A stretch of 62,860 bases of DNA, from positions 110,674 through 173,533 of the forward strand of contig PNAM01000032.1 in the NCBI GenBank assembly GCA_003170275.1, read 5' to 3'. Shown piece by piece: positions 59,470 through 62,860 of this stretch; within the stretch, counting starts at the first letter, position 1; each line of letters opens with the position of its first letter. The notes beneath the pieces are model-generated. The model saw only the letters and a list, made by a program, of their open reading frames with translations, was not told where the DNA came from and made no database searches. The stretch comes from Myxococcales bacterium. Lineage in GTDB: Bacteria; Myxococcota_A; Polyangia; Palsa-1104. The position numbers and the translations under genes are program-made.

Positions 59470-60477
59470 TCAAGGTGAGATGAAGGCCATCGATCGGCGC
59501 GCCTCGAGCGAGTAGTACATGCACGTGCGACTGTGGCCGCACCCTGGGACGACCACCAGCGGGTGGTTGGCGCGGTAGGTCTGGCGCAGGACGTTCGAGA
59601 AGTTGATCGCGCGGGCAACCCGGTCGGCGCCCTGCGCGTTCGCTTCGCACGAGGTGTCGAGCCCGGTGCCCGACGCGTTGCCCAGCGTGTCCTGATCGCC
59701 GACCAGGTAACTGACCTTTCGTGAGACGTATTGCGAGCGCACTTGATCGATACCGGGAATCGCGACATATCCGGTTCGGTTTTGAAGCCCGTAGTGATAG
59801 TCGTCATATCGCGGACAGTGGCTCTGATCTTCTAGCCGGTTCGCGTCCAGATACACATAGGACGACGGGCTCAAGACCAGATATTCGAGGTCCACCCCGG
59901 CGATCGGATCGAGCGGGTTGGTGGCCGCATAGCGCTGCGTGAGCTGCCCACCGGCGGAGAGACCGGTGACCACGATCTTCTTCAGGTTGGGGAAGTTGCC
60001 GGCGCTGGTCAGCGAAACGATGATCTGGTCGATCACCGCATAAGAATAAATGGGCGCTGAGGCGCGGTTGGTATCCCGCCCGCCGTGCGACCAATCCTCG
60101 GAGCCGTCGCACGGCCAGACCAGCTCGCCGGGCTGCGCCGGGTCGCCCGCGCATTGAAAGTGGGGCGAGACGATGATCGTTTGATCATTGGTGCCCGACT
60201 GGCTGGTCGCGGTCAGGATCGTTTGAAAGTAATTGCCGGCATCGCGACTGCTGCCGTGGATGACGATGATCGCTTCGGTGATGGTCGGGTTGGCGGTGGT
60301 CAACGAGAAGTTTCGGTAGAAGGGCACGGTGCGGCCGGGCTCGAGCTCCAGATGGTCCAGACAATCGCCCGCTGCGGTCGTGCAGACGGGAAAGGTCGCG
60401 TCTTGGGTGGGAGCGACGGCGCTACAGCCCGCGCCCACTCCCACTGCGAAGAGCATCGCCGCCAGCATGGGTTTCAT
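59470..60477 (-). CDS. Secreted alpha/beta-hydrolase lipoprotein
   Basis: This 335-residue protein has the lipobox GVGAGC. The hydrolase core has ITEAIIVIHGSSRD, nucleophile Ser in VVTGLSAGGQ, an Asp in YLVGDQDT and a His in VPGCGHSR, a complete triad. Two long loops, TIIVSPHFQCAGDPAQPG and LEYLVLSPSSYVYLDANRLED, shape the pocket. A lipid or ester substrate is likely. Its start overlaps the GGDEF gene end by 56 nt. Confidence 0.85.
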   Translation of the reverse strand: MKPMLAAMLFAVGVGAGCSAVAPTQDATFPVCTTAAGDCLDHLELEPGRTVPFYRNFSLTTANPTITEAIIVIHGSSRDAGNYFQTILTATSQSGTNDQTIIVSPHFQCAGDPAQPGELVWPCDGSEDWSHGGRDTNRASAPIYSYAVIDQIIVSLTSAGNFPNLKKIVVTGLSAGGQLTQRYAATNPLDPIAGVDLEYLVLSPSSYVYLDANRLEDQSHCPRYDDYHYGLQNRTGYVAIPGIDQVRSQYVSRKVSYLVGDQDTLGNASGTGLDTSCEANAQGADRVARAINFSNVLRQTYRANHPLVVVPGCGHSRTCMYYSLEARRSMAFISP

Positions 60478-61396
60478 GAGCCTCTGACGCGGCATCGCGG
60501 TCCGGCGTTGCTCGGCACAGCTCGACGCGGTTGCGCCCGCTGCGCTTGGCGCGATAGAGCGCGGCGTCGGCCGAATCCAGGAGGTGCATGGCCGAGTCGA
60601 GGTCGCGGTCGTCGGCGACGCCGAAGCTGGCGGTCACGCGCGCGGTCTGGCCGCCGCGAGAGACCACCAACTCGGCGAGCTGGCTCCGGATGCGCGCCGC
60701 CACCAGCGCCGCTTCGTCGCGATCGCAGCCGGGCATGAGCACCGCGAACTCTTCGCCGCCATAGCGGCAGGCCGAGTCCGACGCGCGAACGCCGCGCCGC
60801 AGGATCTGTGCGACCGCGCGCAAGGCGTCGTCGCCGAACGGATGGCCGAACTGATCGTTGAGCTGCTTGAAGTGATCGATGTCTACCATCATGAGCGTCA
60901 ACCGGGTCGAGCCGGCGCGCGCGGCGGCGAAGTCGCGCTCGAGCCGTCGATCGAAGGTCGCGCGATTGTGGAGGCCGGTGAGCGCGTCGACGTCGGCGTG
61001 GATCGAGAGCGTGTCCTGCATGCGCTTGGCACGCAGCGCCGCGCGGACACGCGCGCAGAGCTCGGCGGCGTGAAAGGGCTTGGTCACGTAGTCGACCGCG
61101 CCCAGCTCCAGGCCCTGCACCTTGGTCCACACGTCGGAGGCGCCGCTCAGAAAGATCACCGGCAGCGCGCTGGTGTCGGGGTTGCGCTTGAGGTGCGTGC
61201 AGACTTCGAGGCCGGTCATGAACGGCAGATCGATGTCGAGCAGGATCAGATCGGGCTGGAGCTCCGAGGCCATGGTCAGCCCGGTCGGGGCGTCATAGGC
61301 GTGGTGCAGCTCGATGCCCTCGTGCTTCAGCCGCGCTTCGAGCAGGAGGTGGCCGTCGGGGCAGTCGTCGATGATCAAGACCTTGGCGCACTTCAT
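60422..61396 (-). CDS. PleD-like response regulator, receiver plus GGDEF
   Basis: This 324-residue protein has an N-terminal receiver (VLIIDDCPDGHLLLEARLK, phospho-acceptor Asp in LILLDIDLPFMTG, Lys in VDYVTKPF) and a C-terminal diguanylate cyclase with LTGLHNRATFDR, DIDHFKQLNDQFGH and the active-site CRYGGEEFAVLMPG. It should make c-di-GMP when phosphorylated. Its start overlaps the hybrid histidine kinase stop by four bases (ATGA), so the kinase is probably its phospho-donor. Confidence 0.93.
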   Translation of the reverse strand: MKCAKVLIIDDCPDGHLLLEARLKHEGIELHHAYDAPTGLTMASELQPDLILLDIDLPFMTGLEVCTHLKRNPDTSALPVIFLSGASDVWTKVQGLELGAVDYVTKPFHAAELCARVRAALRAKRMQDTLSIHADVDALTGLHNRATFDRRLERDFAAARAGSTRLTLMMVDIDHFKQLNDQFGHPFGDDALRAVAQILRRGVRASDSACRYGGEEFAVLMPGCDRDEAALVAARIRSQLAELVVSRGGQTARVTASFGVADDRDLDSAMHLLDSADAALYRAKRSGRNRVELCRATPDRDAASEAHETHAGGDALRSGSGRGL

Positions 61397-62860
61397 GAGG
61401 CTCTCCTTGCGTTGGCGACCATTTGTGGCGAGCTCGTCGCCCCGTTCATCAGCCTCAACAGCTCGTCGACCGATTTTTGCAGCGCGGAGTGGCCGCCGGT
61501 CGGATCGCCGGCGAGGGTCTCGACCAGCGAAGCCGCCGTCGAGATGGTGGGGAATCCATAGCCACCGGCAGCGCCCTTGAGCTGGTGCGCAATTCGCTGC
61601 AGCGGCTCGCGGTCGTCCGACGACATCGCCGCCCGCACCACGCCGACGCGCGCGCTCATCGATTCGACGAACCGTCCCACCAGGGTGCGCATGTCCTCGT
61701 CGTCGGCATACAGGCTGACCACGGCGGGCTCCTCGACGCCTCCGGTGCCTTCGATGTGCCGGGCGACGGTCGCGATCAGCTTGGAGCGATCGATCGGCTT
61801 GGTCAGGTAGTCATCGCAGCCGGCCGCGAGGCAGCGATCGCGATCGCCGGCCATGGCGTGCGCGGTGAGCGCGACGATCGGTCCCGAGTAGCCCCGGTTG
61901 CGCAGCTGGGCGGTCGCGCCGTAGCCGTCCAGCTCCGGCATCTGCATGTCCATGAGGATGACGTCGAAGGGCGTGCCTGCGCCCAGCGCCGCCATCGCCT
62001 GATCCACGGCGAGACGGCCGTTCTCGACGATGGTCACGCGCAGCCCGGCCTTGCGCAGGTGGGTCGCGATGAGCAGCTGGTTGTCGAGACCGTCCTCCGC
62101 GAGCAGGACGGCGCCGCTGACGGTGGCGCGCTCGATCGTGGCCCCGGCCGGTGAGGCGGCCAGGCCCGCTTCGCGCAGATCGGCGATCATCGGCACGCCC
62201 TTCAGCGACCCGGTCTCGATCGACAGCGTGAACGAGGTGCCGCGCGACTGCAGGCTCTCGACGACGATCTCGCCGCTGAGCATCGCCGCCAGTCGCTGGC
62301 AGATGACCAGCCCGAGGCCGGTGCCGCCGAAGCGACGCGTGGTCGAGGAGTCGGCCTGGGTGAACGGTTGGAACAGCCGCGACAGCTGCTCGCGGGTCAT
62401 GCCGAGCCCGGTATCGGCGACTTCGAAGGTCAGCCGGCCGGAAGCGGGATCGCTGCAGCGCACCAGGACCCGCACGCCGCCCGAGCTGGTGAACTTGATC
62501 GCGTTGCCGACCAGGTTGAGCAGGATCTGGCGCAGGCGCGTCGGATCGCTCTTGATCAGGGTGGGGATCGGGGTCTGGTACTCGAGGTCGAGGCCGATGC
62601 CCTTGTCGGTCGCCCGCACTCGCATGAGCGAGGCCACGTCGACGAGGATCTGCGCCGGCGAGCAGTCGACCGATTCGACCGTCATCTTGCCGGCCTCGAT
62701 CTTGGAGAGGTCGAGCACGTCGTTGAGGATCGACAGCAGGTGGTCGCTGTTGCGGCGGATGGTCTGCACGTGGCTCAGCCGGTCGCTCACGGTCAGCTCG
62801 CTGTCGAGGAGCAGATCGGCGTAGCCCTGGATGGCGGTCATCGGCGTGCGGATCTCGTGG
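61393..62860 (-). CDS. Hybrid histidine kinase with receiver and HPt domain (5' end outside window)
   Basis: The frame runs off the right edge in the H box ([13 protein letters not shown], phospho-acceptor His). Next come the N box (LVGNAIKFT), the G1/G2 ATP boxes ([15 protein letters not shown]), a receiver ([14 protein letters not shown], Asp in [13 protein letters not shown]) and a C-terminal HPt ([14 protein letters not shown]). Sensor domains would lie beyond the window. It feeds the GGDEF response regulator encoded in the same operon. Confidence 0.93.
   Translation of the reverse strand, partial: HEIRTPMTAIQGYADLLLDSELTVSDRLSHVQTIRRNSDHLLSILNDVLDLSKIEAGKMTVESVDCSPAQILVDVASLMRVRATDKGIGLDLEYQTPIPTLIKSDPTRLRQILLNLVGNAIKFTSSGGVRVLVRCSDPASGRLTFEVADTGLGMTREQLSRLFQPFTQADSSTTRRFGGTGLGLVICQRLAAMLSGEIVVESLQSRGTSFTLSIETGSLKGVPMIADLREAGLAASPAGATIERATVSGAVLLAEDGLDNQLLIATHLRKAGLRVTIVENGRLAVDQAMAALGAGTPFDVILMDMQMPELDGYGATAQLRNRGYSGPIVALTAHAMAGDRDRCLAAGCDDYLTKPIDRSKLIATVARHIEGTGGVEEPAVVSLYADDEDMRTLVGRFVESMSARVGVVRAAMSSDDREPLQRIAHQLKGAAGGYGFPTISTAASLVETLAGDPTGGHSALQKSVDELLRLMNGATSSPQMVANARRAS

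Noticed and set aside
1..62860. CRISPR arrays, insertion sequences and integrases
   Set aside because: I found no regularly spaced repeats, transposase or recombinase motifs anywhere in the window.

Overview
The window is about 63 kb of GC-rich DNA with strong codon bias. It has dense, often overlapping genes, a very large share of secreted lipoproteins, Ser/Thr kinases and AAA/TPR regulators, and acidic 'PDL' linkers behind lipoboxes. This combination points to Myxococcota (a myxobacterium-like deltaproteobacterium). The assignment is an inference from gene content; no rRNA marker is present.

Layout. 1-2300: the 3' part of an initiator-type tRNA-Met with its terminator, then a 2 kb islet bounded by a 25-bp imperfect repeat. 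The islet carries a HigBA-like toxin-antitoxin pair (toxin with an in-frame stop) and a rifampin ADP-ribosyltransferase fused to a DnaJ-type zinc finger, followed by a gene relic. 2300-7030: O-methyltransferase, TIR protein with DoxX, a secreted Cys-rich repeat protein, a nucleotidyltransferase-fold protein, an SDR and a VOC protein. 7100-15100: a giant kinase-ATPase-TPR regulator, an outer-membrane barrel, a small membrane protein and a prolyl oligopeptidase. 15400-26300: a probable four-gene operon of giant surface lipoproteins (two tandem paralogues with carboxypeptidase-regulatory domains and beta-propellers, and an FG-GAP/VCBS protein). 26300-35150: further lipoproteins, an AAA/TPR regulator, a methyltransferase, a GNAT enzyme and a GFA enzyme. 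35160-40060: a four-gene operon (hydroxylase, aldehyde dehydrogenase, GMC oxidoreductase, 3-beta-HSD-like epimerase). 40200-46200: small, membrane and secreted proteins, including one with a histone-H1-like lysine tail. 46265-48670: a three-gene redox operon. 49000-54200: an ECF sigma factor with a SnoaL-like tail, and a 58-bp promoter-like element repeated in front of a second operon. 54250-62860: lipoproteins, PilZ, kinase plus STAS-like protein, a heme-motif lipoprotein, a secreted hydrolase, a PleD-like regulator and a truncated hybrid histidine kinase.

The most notable item is at 47633-48670. A signal peptide runs into TGA-x-x-TGA, then the same frame continues into an outer-membrane-type beta-barrel. 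A stem-loop that meets the bacterial SECIS rules begins 10 nt after the second TGA. The simplest reading is an undescribed double-selenocysteine (UxxU) envelope protein. It overlaps by 4 nt the gene of a thioredoxin lipoprotein that could be its redox partner.

A second recurring theme is that many genes without a Shine-Dalgarno sequence have a TAnnnT-like hexamer 5-9 nt before the start codon, as expected for leaderless transcripts.
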